Assembly: GCA_964019155.1 (NCBI GenBank)
Contig: OZ025242.1
Span: 64,218,948 to 64,282,947, forward strand
DNA length: 64,000 nucleotides
Source of the DNA: Osedax fenrisi
Lineage: Eukaryota > Annelida > Polychaeta > Sabellida > Siboglinidae
Reading direction: 5' to 3'
The notes under the pieces were generated by a model. That model was not told where the DNA came from and did not search any database. It worked only from the letters and a program-made list of their open reading frames with translations. Shown one piece after another: positions 1 to 15,238 of this stretch (position 1 is its first letter; each line of letters begins with the position of its first letter). Position numbers and translations under genes: made by a program.

Positions 1-1156
1 AAATTAAAGATAAAATCCTAAAGTTACAATATATAATTGTATTGATATTTGATTATATATATAATATATTATGATTATATATATGTATATATATATAATA
101 ATAATAACAACATTATGACTTATATATTACATAATTTTATGATAAACCGGTGAAATTAGATAAAGAAAAACTGTTTATTTTTAGAAAGATTTATATCATT
201 ACACAATACATTACGCCTCGTGGCTTTGTTTCCTATTATATAACACCAGAGTTATTTCACAATAAAACACTAATATTATAACCCGGTTAACATATTTACA
301 ATTAACTGTTTTTATATTATGTAATATATTTACAAAAAGGCCAATAAACAGTGGGCATAACTACGAATTTATCCACGTGGGTTTGCATCATTCTCTTAGC
401 ATGGCATCAATTACAGCGAGTCAACGATACGTCGTTTATTACATAATATATGATCACGCCTGTATTTCCAGTCGAGGTGAAATTAGGTCCAATTCCGACG
501 TCAATCAATTAAACTCGATAGTTCGTCTGTCGTCATCGAATTAATCGCTCGCCCCACCGATCTTAAATAAATTCTATAATTTTACACAAACTATAATTAT
601 CGATACAACGACAGACGATGCGCATATTGGCGTGTGTAATTAGTGTACAAGCAGTGTAGGGTGTACCTCTTTTTACATAATAACATATTGGATTTAGCCT
701 CGATCGACCTATTATAGTAGTAGTAGCAGTAGTATCCATAATAGTAGTAGTGATAGCGCTAGTAGTAGCTATAGTAGGTGTAATTTAATGTACGTCGATC
801 ACGCCCCTTTCATGGCTTTACAGGCGAACTCGATAGCTGCACTTTTCTTTCGGTACGTTAGTTATACGACGAACCGGAGAGAGAGGGTAACTAACTAACT
901 AATACACGTCAGCGGATTCAGCTAATTACGTAATAGTGTGTAATCACGCATCTCGGTCGTCAGTTAACGTCGTTAGTCATACATACATACTTGCGTATAG
1001 AGAGTGAGAGATACGCAGTAGCCTACAACATACTTAGCATTATTTAATCGTGAATAATTTCTATGCGAATAAAACGTTAGTGTATGACCACGTTAGAATA
1101 ATCATTTCAAGGACGTTCAATTATCGACCAATGTCTGCTCTGATCAAGTCATCAAT
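1..1156. other. Upstream region of the SCUBE-like gene
   Basis: No coding exon is visible here. Bases 1-160 are AT repeats. From about 180 to 1150 the sequence is more complex and richer in CpG than the surrounding introns, and it includes an imperfect AGT/GTA trinucleotide stretch near 714-776. Its position directly before the predicted start codon at 1157 suggests promoter and 5' UTR, but I see no defined TATA box or transcription start, so this is inference. Confidence 0.4.
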
Positions 1157-1220
1157 ATGCACCTGAACTTTTCAGTGTTTTGCATCACTTATTGGATACT
1201 CTACTCTTCTGATACTACAG
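1157..1220 (+). CDS. SCUBE-like exon 1: signal peptide
   Basis: An ATG opens 21 codons with a hydrophobic core (FSVFCITYWILY), followed by a small polar stretch, which fits a secretory signal peptide. The exon ends in phase 1 at ACAG|GTTTAT, matching the phase-1 start of the exon at 9322. The 8.1-kb gap to that exon makes this the least certain exon, but I saw no other signal-peptide-like candidate. Confidence 0.6.
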
Positions 1221-1675
1221 GTTTATCATCAACGCGTATGTTTTTATTAACTGGTGTATAAAAAGTAATAATTCAACAAATTAAATTACTTTTCTCATAA
1301 TATATATATATATATATATTACAATTAACTGCCATTAATAAGAGTAAGTGAATTAATGCTATTGTAATGATTACACTACAGTTATGTGTGCCTATACAAT
1401 TGTATAGGATACATTAATAACATACGTTAATGTATTCATAGTGTTCATTGCATACTGTATATAATGTACAGTATATACACTTACAGTATATAGTGTACAA
1501 TATACGACAATATACAACATATGAGTAAGTGTTGCGCCTATCTCCTATATAACTCGTGAATAAAAGGGAAATCACTATTACCATTTATATTATGAAAGTA
1601 TGTTATATATATATAGTTGTCATATAATTATGTATAATTATCTATAATTATATATATATATGTATATATATATAT

Positions 1676-1725
<50 letters not shown>

Positions 1726-1884
1726 CATGGTTTTTCAATATTATCAATACAATATATTATAACTATAATATATTATATACTAGCAAATATATTTATAATA
1801 CATTTTCTTTGCAAAATCTGTTATACTATAGTATATAATATGTATTAACTATTATATACTCACATATATGTGTATATAATCAAT

Positions 1885-1916
<32 letters not shown>

Positions 1917-4905
1917 CAATCAAACTCTTGTTAATATAAATTAATATGCGTATTCACATATACTTGCATATGTATATATAAATTATATAACAATAATATA
2001 AAGTATATATCAATAAACAATATAAATCCAGTACATAGCTATATATCTTCAATATGACGCAACGAATAATAAAAGGGCGTAAAAAATGTATAATAACAAT
2101 AATAATAATAAAAGACACGCATCTATTTATATATTTGCTATTTAGCTCCTTTTAACTATTTAACTATTTATATTCCTAAATTGTTGTCATAAAATATTTA
2201 AATAAAACTTCATATTCTTGATTTATATTTAGATTTTTTAATAGTCGCTGCTAAATTATTTATACGATGTTGAATCCCTGGACATGCTTACCTTGAATTT
2301 ATTTTCATAATTGGATTTTACTCACAATTATTTAAAACGATCTACTTATAAAACGTTTGATCAAGTATTCAAGGATAAATCATATAATCCTATAATTCTA
2401 TAAACATATTATATAAAATATAAAATATAATTTATTTATTTTGTAATGAATTTTAAAATCTACCATAAAGAATATATTCTGTAGATATGTATAATATTGA
2501 CAATTATATCTTGAAGGTATTTTTATAATTAATTAAAATGATATATGAAATTAACATGTGTACTAGTTTGTTGGTAAGCATATGTATATTGTTATTGGTT
2601 TCCTATTATAATAGGATAGTTTCGTACTATAGTATGTATATGAATACTATACATATATATATATATATATATAAATGTATACTGTACTACAATGAATATA
2701 CATGTATATCATTATTTATATTATATATATATATAATGTGTATTGGGCTTTACAGTAGGAAAACCTAATGGAAAATATAATATCAACTAATATTATAATT
2801 AAATTATTGAAAATTTAAGATATAAATAAAGAACAAAATAATCAATAAATAATCACTAATAAATTATTAAATACTATGGGATAGGTAAAAAGGTAAAGTA
2901 AAAAAATAAATTATTAGTAATAATATCAATAACAACTAAATAAATAGAGAAATAATCATTAGCATAAATTGTAATGGTTATTTTTATCTAAATAAAAATG
3001 TATATGATAATATTCTTGAATCATGTATATATCATTGTATATATTAATTCAAATGTGTATTGATTTATTTTCTTTCAGAATTGTATACACAAATGTATAA
3101 ATATAATCACATACATGGCTATACTACCTATATATATATTTTAATCATGAGTTTTAATTACAAATATTAATTCTTATACCAAATGAAAAAGTATATTATT
3201 TTTAAATGACATTTTATAGTTTGTAATAAATAAAAATAAATATTATGTAATTGCCTATGTAATCTATATTGATCATAGACATTAGAGTGACTCTATATCT
3301 ATGATATTGATAGCCTAGCATAGATCTAGCTATATATTTTCTATAACTCTATGATTGATGGTATGCATTCTCATCCTAACATTTTATAAATTACCTTAAA
3401 ATGTATATGATTCATTGAATTGTATTCTATTTATTATACAAGTCAATGATATGATTAACATTTATAATTGTTTTATGGTTATGCAATAAATTTATAAAAG
3501 ATAAATTATTGTGGTCTATGATTTTGTCAAATATATAATTATCAACATATGGCCACTGCATATTATTTTATTTATTCTGTTAACAAAATCAATAAAATAA
3601 ATATTGTATTGGCTTGGTATGTTTAAAATAAATGTTGAAAAAATATAATGTAGTAAACATACTATTTATCTCACCAAACATATTATATATTTCATTAATG
3701 ACAATGATGTCCATTATCTATGTTGTATTAATGCATTTATTAATTTAATTATTTTAATAACAAATCATGTACAGTCAACTCCCGATAAGTCGGACTCGCA
3801 AGGGACCGGGAAAAGTGTCCGACTTAGCGAGATGTCCGACTTATCCGAGATTCGGAATATCATGCAAATAAGACATGAAATGCGCAGCGCGAGTTAAATT
3901 TTTACCGAAATATGGAATTATGTAACAATTAACAACATAAAATGTTGTATTCAATAAAATTACTTACTAAAATTATAATATTCTTTATTTAAAGTAAACA
4001 TTTCTGAAAATTTATAAAAAGTCCGACTTATCCAGTATAAAAATCATAAAAATAACTATAATATGTGTCCGACATATAGAAAAGTCCTACTTATCCAATC
4101 CAACTTATCCGAATTATCCGATTAATTTAACATGGAACTAGATAGAAATCCAACCAAACCAACTAAATGTTTCGACTTATCGAGAAGTCTGACTTATCCG
4201 TAGTCCGACTTACTGAGAGTTGACTGTATTAATAAATTAATTAAACTAAATTAATATGAAAGCTTTTTAAAATCATTATTTATATAATCTAATTTATAAA
4301 GATTATAGTAATTTATATATTTATTTATTTATTTCAAAAAAAAATCATATAAAATCATTAATAATTGTATTTATTTATTCTGTGAGAAAATCAATACTAA
4401 TTAATATTTTGTAATTTTATTCATATTTTGTTTTCACTTTTATTTCAATTAGTATGATAAATAATAAGTTATACTACTGAATAGTTATAGTATAATTTAT
4501 GTGTACCACAGGCTTCTCCGGACAATACAAATAGTAATCACAACTTTTTTTCTTGTGTTTTGATTTATCGTTTTTTTAAGTTCTTGATAAACACAAGAGA
4601 AAACAAGAACTGCCTGGAGTCTAACTCAGGACCTCTGGCTTACTAGCTTTTGTTGTACCACTGAGGAATAGACCCCAGCCTATATATATATATATTATAC
4701 TAACTATAGTTAATTATAAAAGTCTGAGACACACTAATTAAATATTACAATTTAACACATATGAGTGTCATTGTAATATTAATTATGTGGTTTTTATCAA
4801 ATATCTATCATGTAAATACTCACGTGTAATTCATGCCTATAGGTGTAGGTGTAGTGTAGTGTAGGTGTAGTATAGTGTAGTGTAGGTGTAGTGCCTATCT
4901 ATAGA

Positions 4906-4941
<36 letters not shown>

Positions 4942-5668
4942 ATCTATCTACTGTGATATCAGTATAGCCAATGTACTATATTATACGATACCAGTTATCA
5001 TAAATATACAATACATGCACAAATAGTTAATTATCTGGAATTAGATACATTATAAGAAAATTAGAAACTAACTGCAGTTTAATACATCATATTTGTGTAT
5101 ATACACATATCCCCTATATTTTAATGATATACTTAAATTTAAAATTAATGTAATCGAAAAGTAGCTGATATGTCAACATTTACAATCGCACATTATAAAT
5201 TACTAATACTATAATATCTTTTTGTTATATATTCAAATATATATAGGTAAAAATATATTCTAATATATATTATATAACCTATATATAAATTATTAAGTAT
5301 ATAAAACTTACACGCATGCAATATGTGATGTAAATTGTATGTCGTACATTGTACATTGTTCTTCGTCGTTGTATGTATAACAAATATACAATCAACGTAA
5401 ACATGCATATACAAATACACAGCCATTAATATACTTATAAGGTTAAAACCCTTATAATTATGCACATATATATTCATAAAAATATACATACGCATATACA
5501 AATATGCATATATACACATATATAGTATATACGCATAATATATATATATATATATATATAAGTGTTAATATATATAATAAATATATAAACTAGAGTTTAT
5601 AATTTATAACCCATACATATACATATTCATAAAAATATACATACACCTATATAAATATACACACACAC

Positions 5669-5701
<33 letters not shown>

Positions 5702-8700
5702 CGATTACAATATATATGTTTACATATTTATATTATATGTATAAGCGTATTTATATTTAAATATTTTAGTTATGTGATTTATTATGATGGTATTTTGTAT
5801 CCACTTTCTTTCAATAAGCCCTATTGAATCTGTTATAAATGTATTCAATTAATTAGGTTATACTAACAGATGTATGCCCATGTCTGTATGCCTTACTACA
5901 GTCACTATTAATACACAGTGGCAGTGTACTAACGTTACACACTATAGTGTGTGTATATATAGCGTGTGTATTTACATCCGGTGGTTTCCGCACACCATTG
6001 TTATGGAATGTATTATGTAATGTTGCACGTTATCAATGGTGATGCATAATTCATTTGAAGATAGTAAATTATACTTTTATTTATGATATACAGATCAAAC
6101 ACACACACGTATAAAGACAGTATATATATATATAATATTATTTGAGGTTTGATATTATAAAATCATAATTTAATTCAATTTTAGATTTAAATCCAGATAA
6201 TGTATGTTAACATAATTATCAGAATATATGTCAATTAAATATTGTTAAAATATATGTATATACATATAATAAATGATAAAATAAATATATATATATATAT
6301 ATATAATATAAATAATAGTATACTATTAAGAAAAAATCTCCCAAATTGATCAATATAATATTAAATACATATATATATAGTCTGTATTCAAATTACAATT
6401 TATTATGACAATATAAATAGTTATCAATACCACATGTATACTCTATTGGGTATATATACCACTTTTATATACACTGTTATATATACTACTGTTATAACAG
6501 CATATGCATATTTATAAATATCTATCTATATAATATAGCTATATATAGGCTATATTTATTTCAGATATGAGTAGTTTTGTATCTATAGATATATATATAT
6601 ATATTCTATATTCTATCTCTAATATATATATATTATATATAACATTATAATATTATTATATATAACATTATAATATTGCAATTGTATTAGTACCTATGTG
6701 ATTAAATAGTAAAAACTATCATATATTAAAAAGTAAATTCGTATAGCTTATTATATGTACATGCATACGCATAAATACATAATTTATATATATATATATA
6801 TATATATAACATAGATATATAAAATAAATTATGATACCAATTATAAGTATGATATTAATTCAATATATAATTTATAATTGAGATTAAATTACTTTTTATT
6901 ATACAGTTATAGCTATACTCATTATTATTATTAAATGTAATATTATACACACATACACACATATATATATATATAATTCTTGATACAACGAAGTAACGTT
7001 ATAATGTCATATATAGTTAACTATAGTTACTTCGTCGTATCGATAAATATGTCGTATTTTACATATATATAAGTATATATTGTCTTTATACGTGTGTGTG
7101 TATATATTCATCTGATGATCATTTGGAAAAGATCGTTCAGCTGAGCTATACTTCCTACAAGTTATACCTTGTGCACAATTCCATGGAACAGAGACACTCT
7201 CCCCATGAATTTACGCCGCATTAGGAGTCATCAACAATTCATGATGAAGTTATAACTTTTTTTGTTGACAATTTAATTAATTTATAAATTTATTTATATT
7301 TTATATATTATCAACACTTGTGAGATTTTAGAATATGAGTGTATAAATAAATGATCTACTTACTTTTATATATATATATATATATATACATATATATATT
7401 TCATAGTGTATTCATAACATTTTAATGTCGAGTTTAATTAGGTTTTTTTAAATCTTTATTTATTCTCTTAAATAAAGGTTTAATATTTAATATATGAACT
7501 AGTATTATTTTGGAGTCATTTGTTTATCTAACTATAGGTATAGGATATATACCTATATATATCATAGAATATATGCTATATAAGGTTACCTATTAAAGGT
7601 ATACCCATTATAAGTTATTGACAAAAGTGTATAGGTGTGGAAATAATATTATAAAGTGATATTGTTTTTATTTTGTTATTGATATAATGTTGTTATCAAT
7701 GAGTCATGTTTAACCTGAATAGTAATAACATAACTACGCAAGTAATTCTCCTTGATTTATCTTCCGCCTTTGATATAAATTATATTATATATATGAGGTC
7801 AATTATATCATATAATTGACCACAATATACTTTTAAACCGACTAAAGCTACTAAACATTAACTACGATGCATTACATCGACTGAAAGACTAAATTACCAA
7901 CCGAACATATATGTTATGGGGTTTATTGGGAGATACTGATTTTAGTTTATGTTGTATAAAACTCAAATCCGTATCTCAAATCCGTTGTCATCCAATTGCG
8001 CAAATAAATTATACAATTATTTAAATGGGAAATTGTTTGTTGGTGACATAATAATAATATCGTCAGTAATAAATGATATATGATTTCAGGGTAATTTAGA
8101 AATATTCTAGATATTGGAGTAACATATAAAGGGGCTCATTTTCTATCAAGTTGTACTGGGATACCTCCTATAAAGTTACTATATGTCAGGCAAGTTGCCG
8201 TAAAGTAAGGGGGTATCCCACTACAATTATAGTTAACTTGATAACATTTTCAGAAAGTTGCCAGAAATACTTGTAGCGGGATACCTCCTTAAGGAATATA
8301 GAAAGGGACTTATTGTATACAACATAAAACTCAAATCCGTATCTCCCAATAAACCCTTTTATTTGGAGGGTCACGAGGTACTATGCTATGTCCCTTGCTA
8401 TATAACAATTATATATATTTCAGATTTCATATATATATATATATGAGGGTTCGACCCTCGTCCGGACCATTAATTAATTTTATAAAATGGGTCTTAAAAT
8501 ATTATTTAGAAGTGATCTTATATAATTGTGTATAAATAAATGATCGGCTCTCGTTAAAACCATGGATGCCTTAACTGAGAGCGTCTTCGGAGGGACATTA
8601 GAGCCATATATGGTTATAAGTGAAAACTTCATCTAAGTTCCTGGATGGGAACTGATGAAAGGACTCCACCAAATAAAAATAACAATAACAAAATAACAAT

Positions 8701-8733
<33 letters not shown>

Positions 8734-11700
8734 CTATATATATATATACTATATAATATACCTACTATATATACCTATACATTTATTCCCAATACTTCGT
8801 TACATCGAGTATACAAATATAAGTATTTACTTTGTGATATAAAACTTTAAGTAGTTATTCGTTATACACAGTTAAACGTCGAAAATCCAATAAAATGTGT
8901 CATACTACTGTATTGTATTTATATCCATTATATCGAGATTGTATTGTATATATATATATATAATATGTGCAATATTTACAAATCTAATATTTCAATCACA
9001 ATTAAACTTATACATTATCGATGCGCGATCACAACCTAATTATAACGGTTATTAGTGTGTACTATAGTACTAGTATTAGTGTGTACTATAGTACTAGTAT
9101 TAGTGTATACTATAGTCGCAGTACTAGTCGTTAAACAGATATACATCCGTCTTGATTTAATTATACATTACTACTGCGGCTACTGAGTGATAGCATATTG
9201 ATTGATAAGTCACAATAATTGATTGACAAGTCAGATATGCGCAATGCGCGCCTTTACGCCGAATAGGTAATATGATAACTTTACGCATACGTATATATTA
9301 TGTATTATGTATATATTACAGGTGAATTCTTACGGACAGGAAAAATTCACCTTTCGAACCTGGAGCCAACCAGCAGCCGGATAAAAAGGAGTACGACCAT
9401 AGACTGCGCCAAGGTATGTCTATCGTTTCGAATAGGTTATCATTGTTAAGTGAAGTACAATTATGTGCCTACCTGCTAATTATATATATATATATATATA
9501 TATGAAATGTGTAATTATAACTATTAAATAATCTTATATATCACTTTGAAACTATTATATAAAGTTATAATAATATCCATTATATGGGTATATATTTCAA
9601 ATATATACATACCCTACATACATACATTAGTCAAATCCATATGTTGTTGGTTTTGCAATATTTTATTAATATTATATTTGTTATGAATAATATTAAATAT
9701 ATATATATTTATGTGTGTGTATGTGTGTGTTTATGTGTAATACACACTGTGTATGTACGTACATTGTATGTAAGTATATAATATATACTATATATATATA
9801 TATATATATATATACTATATATGTATGTATGTGTGTATGTGTGTAAATTCGTGTAATGCAGTACTATATAATATGTATTATTTATTAAATTGAATATCAT
9901 TCGGAAGTAATATATATATATATATATATATATGATTAATACTGATTATATAAATAATTAATAAGTGGCGGTATACTTATATCCATATATGGATATTATA
10001 AATTCAATAATTATTTTTCTCAAATACATTTAAAACATTTAATATTTGTATTTAATTTATATATATATATTATATAGACTATATTCTGTGTTTATAGGTA
10101 CATATAATAGTCCTACTGTTTATATACTATGTATATAACTTATAAATGTAATGGTATTGATGTACACGATATATATATATATATATATATAAAATCCTAT
10201 AAAATAAATAAATAGGATATTAAAGAAATAAATTTAAGAAATAAATAAATTACATAACTTGTTATCGATATTTATATACGATGTTTAAAACTTATAAACT
10301 CAAATTAAATTTACTATAATGATGCATACACATTTTTCTATTTATTTACCATGATATGCATATATGTATTGAATAGTAAATATAATGTATAGAATTGTAT
10401 ACAATAAATAAATTACATAACTTTTTATCGATATTCATATGTAATACATATTATGTATACATATGTATACCCATTGAGAACGAAGTCACTTTGTTCTCTA
10501 TGTGTATACATATAGGTTATTTAGATTAGAATTCTATATTAATATTATTTACATTTAATTTGTGAAATGTGTTTATAATAAATATATACACAATAAAATA
10601 TATAGTTTAGAGAAAAAGTAATGTATTATTTTTAATATTATAAAGCAACATAAGCATATTCAATATTGTAATAATTAAAATTAAAATTAATAATTATATT
10701 CATATTATATTGAACATTTTAATATTTATTGAAATATATATTAAATACTATAATTTAAATAATATATATATATACATACATACATATATACATATATACA
10801 GGTATACCTATATATCTTTGAATAATTAGCTTTTAGTAATGTAAATTAGTTGAATATAAATTGATAACGTAACTAAGAATACCGTAAATGTAATAACCTT
10901 TATATTGTATTAATAGTGTTATTTTCTGTCAAATAATATCAATAACTTCTTTTAACAAATAATAATTCCCATGAGAAAAATAATCTGCAGATTATTTTTT
11001 TATATAAAAAATTAAAAAATATTCCTATAATTATATAATTAAACAATATAAATTAAACCTCTAGTATGAAACCCTTATAAATTAAGTATACTTCATCAAA
11101 AACACATATCTTGTATAATTATATAGGATATATCCTATAGGATAGTATATATAATGTCTATATTCTATACAATGTAGGTATACATTGTAGAATACATTAT
11201 AGTGTATATAATTATATTATTCTTTTTATTTGAAAATTGAAAATATATGATGAATGATATATAATATTATATTATTAATATATTATATATAATATATATT
11301 GTAGTATATTTATTTAGTACATTTATACTGTATACAGTATAGTGAAGAGTGTATTATAATGATAATAACACTTGTAGGAGTAACACCTATACCATAGTAA
11401 CACCTATAGCATTATATGTACTGTTAGGTATATCATGGTAACTGCAGTTACACTCTTCCTGTACTGCTGATACCATATAAATATAAGTGAAATATTTATA
11501 TAAATATTCTATAGAACATATATTATAATTAAAAATAATTGAAAATATTTGAAAGGTTCGAGACCATTATTATAAGATTTTAAAGTTTTGAAAAAATACA
11601 TTATTTGAAAGTGTATGCCATACCGTACTATAGTATATTATCAAGGAAAGTACATCCGCCGGAGACGTCAGCTTGCTCTCTCTACAATGGTTACTTTTTT

Positions 11701-14700
11701 TTTACTACCAACTAGATAATTTTCAGTTGTATATTTAATTATATTTCAATGATTTAAATCTTTGAATTAAAGATATCATTGATATTGATTTATTTATAAA
11801 ATAAAATGCACTCATAATTGTAATTTTGAATTTCTATATAAATATTTTATTAAAACACACGTTGTTATTACAACACATATTATTTATAAATTAGGTTTGA
11901 ATCATCGATATGAAGAAATATTTATCTAGATGGTTTGAATAAAAATATATTTTTGTAGGTATATAATAATATAATGTATACCTACTATTAAATTACATTA
12001 TGAATTTAATATAATTATATTGAAATACTTTATTTAAAAACGAGTGTTTGTATTGATTTTTGTATCAAATTCAAGTGTGTCCTCCCAGTCTGGCCCATTA
12101 TGGTCCATACAATATGATAAAAGCACTCGAGCGTAAAATAACAATTTCACAAATATGCGTTAGCAGACATCATGCCCTTGCTAATAGCTACATAACGCTT
12201 TAAATAATATTACAATTATACCTATTGAAAAGTATGAACAATATATTAACCTATACATATGATATCGATGTCAATAAATATATATGTTTACATAGATGTT
12301 ATTTAATTAAAATTATAGGAAGACTAACACATAGTAGGAATTCAGTAAATATATTTCCATAACAATTAGCATATATAAAATAATCAATAGCATGCTCATT
12401 TAGACCCTACTATATATATATATATATAATAATATAATTTATATATTAAATAATATATATATATGATGAGATGAATCTTCTTTATTCATATTTTATATTT
12501 ATATGTCTTATGTAATGTATACATTATATGCAATATACTTTATATGTACTTATATAATTAATCATTAATTTATTTCTGAATAATTTGTTTAACGGTATTT
12601 TAACGGTATGTTTAACGGAAATGGCAATACCACTGAATTAGAATTAAGTTGATTATAGAATGAAAATATCAATTAGATGAATATGTGCGAACATTATGCA
12701 CCTAATTATTGTAAATCTTAGTAAAATATCGTTTTTTAGGTTCTAAATTATTATTTTAAAAAATGAATATTTATATTTTAGTAAATAATCCATTTCATTA
12801 TATCAATTCCCTTTCATTTTGGTCAATTAATTAATACATGATATAGTTTATGTATATTTACATATGAGGGTATATAGTATATACTATATACTATATAATA
12901 TATAGTATATACTATATACTATATACAATATTGTTATATTTTTTGTATATAAGATAATTTACAATTTGTTTTTAAGTATGCATACTTGTACATATATAGG
13001 TACATAGGTACCTATAGGTACATATATGTACATATAGTTACATATAGGTACATATATGCATATGTAATAACATACGTGTATATTTTATTATTGAATAAAT
13101 CCGGATTAAATCTGGGAATAAATAACAATACAACATTTAATTTCAAAATGCAATCAATAAGTCGTATATGTATATATATATATATACGACGTATATATAT
13201 ATATATACTTTTTAATAAATACTTATAATAAATAAATAAAGTTGATAACTTTACAATCTGCATTGTTTTGTAATATTTCGATTATCCGCACACACTCTAG
13301 AATAATGGAGGATGCGACCAACACTGCGGTACTTCCGGTGTGGGTTACCTCGGAGATAACTACTGCTACTGCAACCCTTCGTTCTCGCTAGGAGTTGACC
13401 AGATCACGTGTCACGGTTAGAACGCCCACGTGACCTATACGCCTAGTAGATGTCGTTGATTCCGGTAGACATGCGCACGAGACCACGATCTAATAAATTA
13501 CACCACGATGTCCGTGATTCATTTTATATCCATAATGAATAAAACATCTGATAGATAAATTAAGTTAATTATAGAACGAGAATAGAGATAATTCATAATA
13601 CTAAATAATGTACACAATATATATATATATATATTATATCAGCACACTATTTACAGCAGACAAAAGAGAGTGTTTGGCTAGACAGGACTGTAAGGTTGAG
13701 TGCGAACACGATCAATGCGCATGTCCTAGCGGTTTACAAGCAAACGGACAACGATGTATCGGTTAGCGCTATACCACCCCCCAGAATACACCCCATGCTG
13801 CAGTATACACCCCATGCTGCAGTATACACCCCATGCTGCAGTATACACCCCATGCTGCAGTATACACCCCATGCTGCAGTATACACCCCATGCTGCAGTA
13901 TACACCCCATGCTGCAGTATACACCCCATATAGGATAATGTATACTACACATATGTGTTCGAAATGAATCCGAACTGAAGCTAACATTTAAAAAAAATAA
14001 CAGTCCCTGACCGAACTGAAGCTTTGTTAAAACGAACCCAAACTATTATTTCACTTCAGTCCTTGACCGAATTGTCGATATATATTGTCAATTTTAAAAC
14101 AAAATTGTATATCTTTATTTATTCTAAATTATCATTGATAAATAATGTATCAGGTGATATTATAAACCAATAGAAAATATATTTATAACACTCATATTAT
14201 TAGAATTTCGAAGAAAATTCGAAGTTTTCCACTTATTTATGAAGCTTGTTAAAACCCTTGCATTATTTTACAAATGAACTTTGAAATATCATTTTTGTTG
14301 AGTGAAGCTTCGAAGCATTAGTAGTTAGATTTATTACGAACAATACTATACATTGTATACTATACATTGTATACTATACATTTTATACTATACATTTTAT
14401 AATATACATTTTATACTATACATTGTATACTATACATTATATACGTAGAGGAATGGAATCACGTGGTCAATATATACAGCCGAAATACATTGTGTGCGCA
14501 CACTGTGTGTGTATATCCTATACATAATAGGTTATATTATGACAATAATGTGTACGACATATACATCATGTATACAGTGAATATGAGATTTATTTGATAA
14601 TTTGTTAAATATTAAGTTACTGTACAAATAATAAGAAATTAATTTTTTTTTTTCAAATTAAATAATAACTAATTAATTGGTGTTAACGTATAATATATTT

Positions 14701-15189
14701 GTAACTTTACATATACCTATTATGATGAATATCTGATCGATTTCAATGTATTGATAACATGACGAATAAGAATAATAACATTGATTACATTTTAATACTG
14801 ATAGTATTAATGACTCACTGATAAGTATTAATTATTACTCATAATTAATACATCTAATAATACTTATAATAATAGTAAATTATAATAATCCTTATACATT
14901 CTTCGGTTACCGAGTAAATAACTTGATATTTTGTATTATATATAGTCAAAATATAAAATTACAATCATGCATATGACGTACTTGACTATTTAATTTATAT
15001 TAGCATAGATTACATTATGTATTATATATTTATACTTGTGTATATATATGATAACATTTTATTTTTTTGAGTATACAGAATTTTAATACTGTATACTGTA
15101 ACAAATAATAGAAAGATAACAATTGCTGCATATAACGAATATTTACAATATGGAAATTCCCGTTGTACTCGTACACACTTATCAAAGCA

Positions 15190-15238
<49 letters not shown>

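Larger units (their letters stand above)
1221..9321 (+). other. SCUBE-like intron 1 (8.1 kb)
   Basis: AT-rich, with many short (AT)n runs. It holds a pogo-like element (3772-4226), an antisense tRNA-derived SINE (about 4505-4680), a short GTGTAGTGTAG array (4845-4893), a hairpin with arms around GATACAACGAAGTAAC (6982-7044), an inverted-repeat block (7915-8362), a SINE tail region (8440-8710) and a 24-bp triplicate (9052-9115). I looked for additional EGF-type exons and found none. Confidence 0.6.

Noticed and set aside
4610..4680. Possible functional tRNA gene on the minus strand
   Set aside because: A and B boxes are visible, but stem pairing is poor and a SINE-like tail follows.
5193..5519. 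108-codon minus-strand frame
   Set aside because: Low-complexity TATA/CATATA sequence in SCUBE intron 1; no homology pattern recognised.
13696..13987. Repetitive frames such as HPMLQYTPHAAVYTPCC and the antisense GVYTAAWGVYC
   Set aside because: They come from the 19-bp minisatellite in SCUBE intron 4; only the first part (13657-13761) is a true exon, in another frame.
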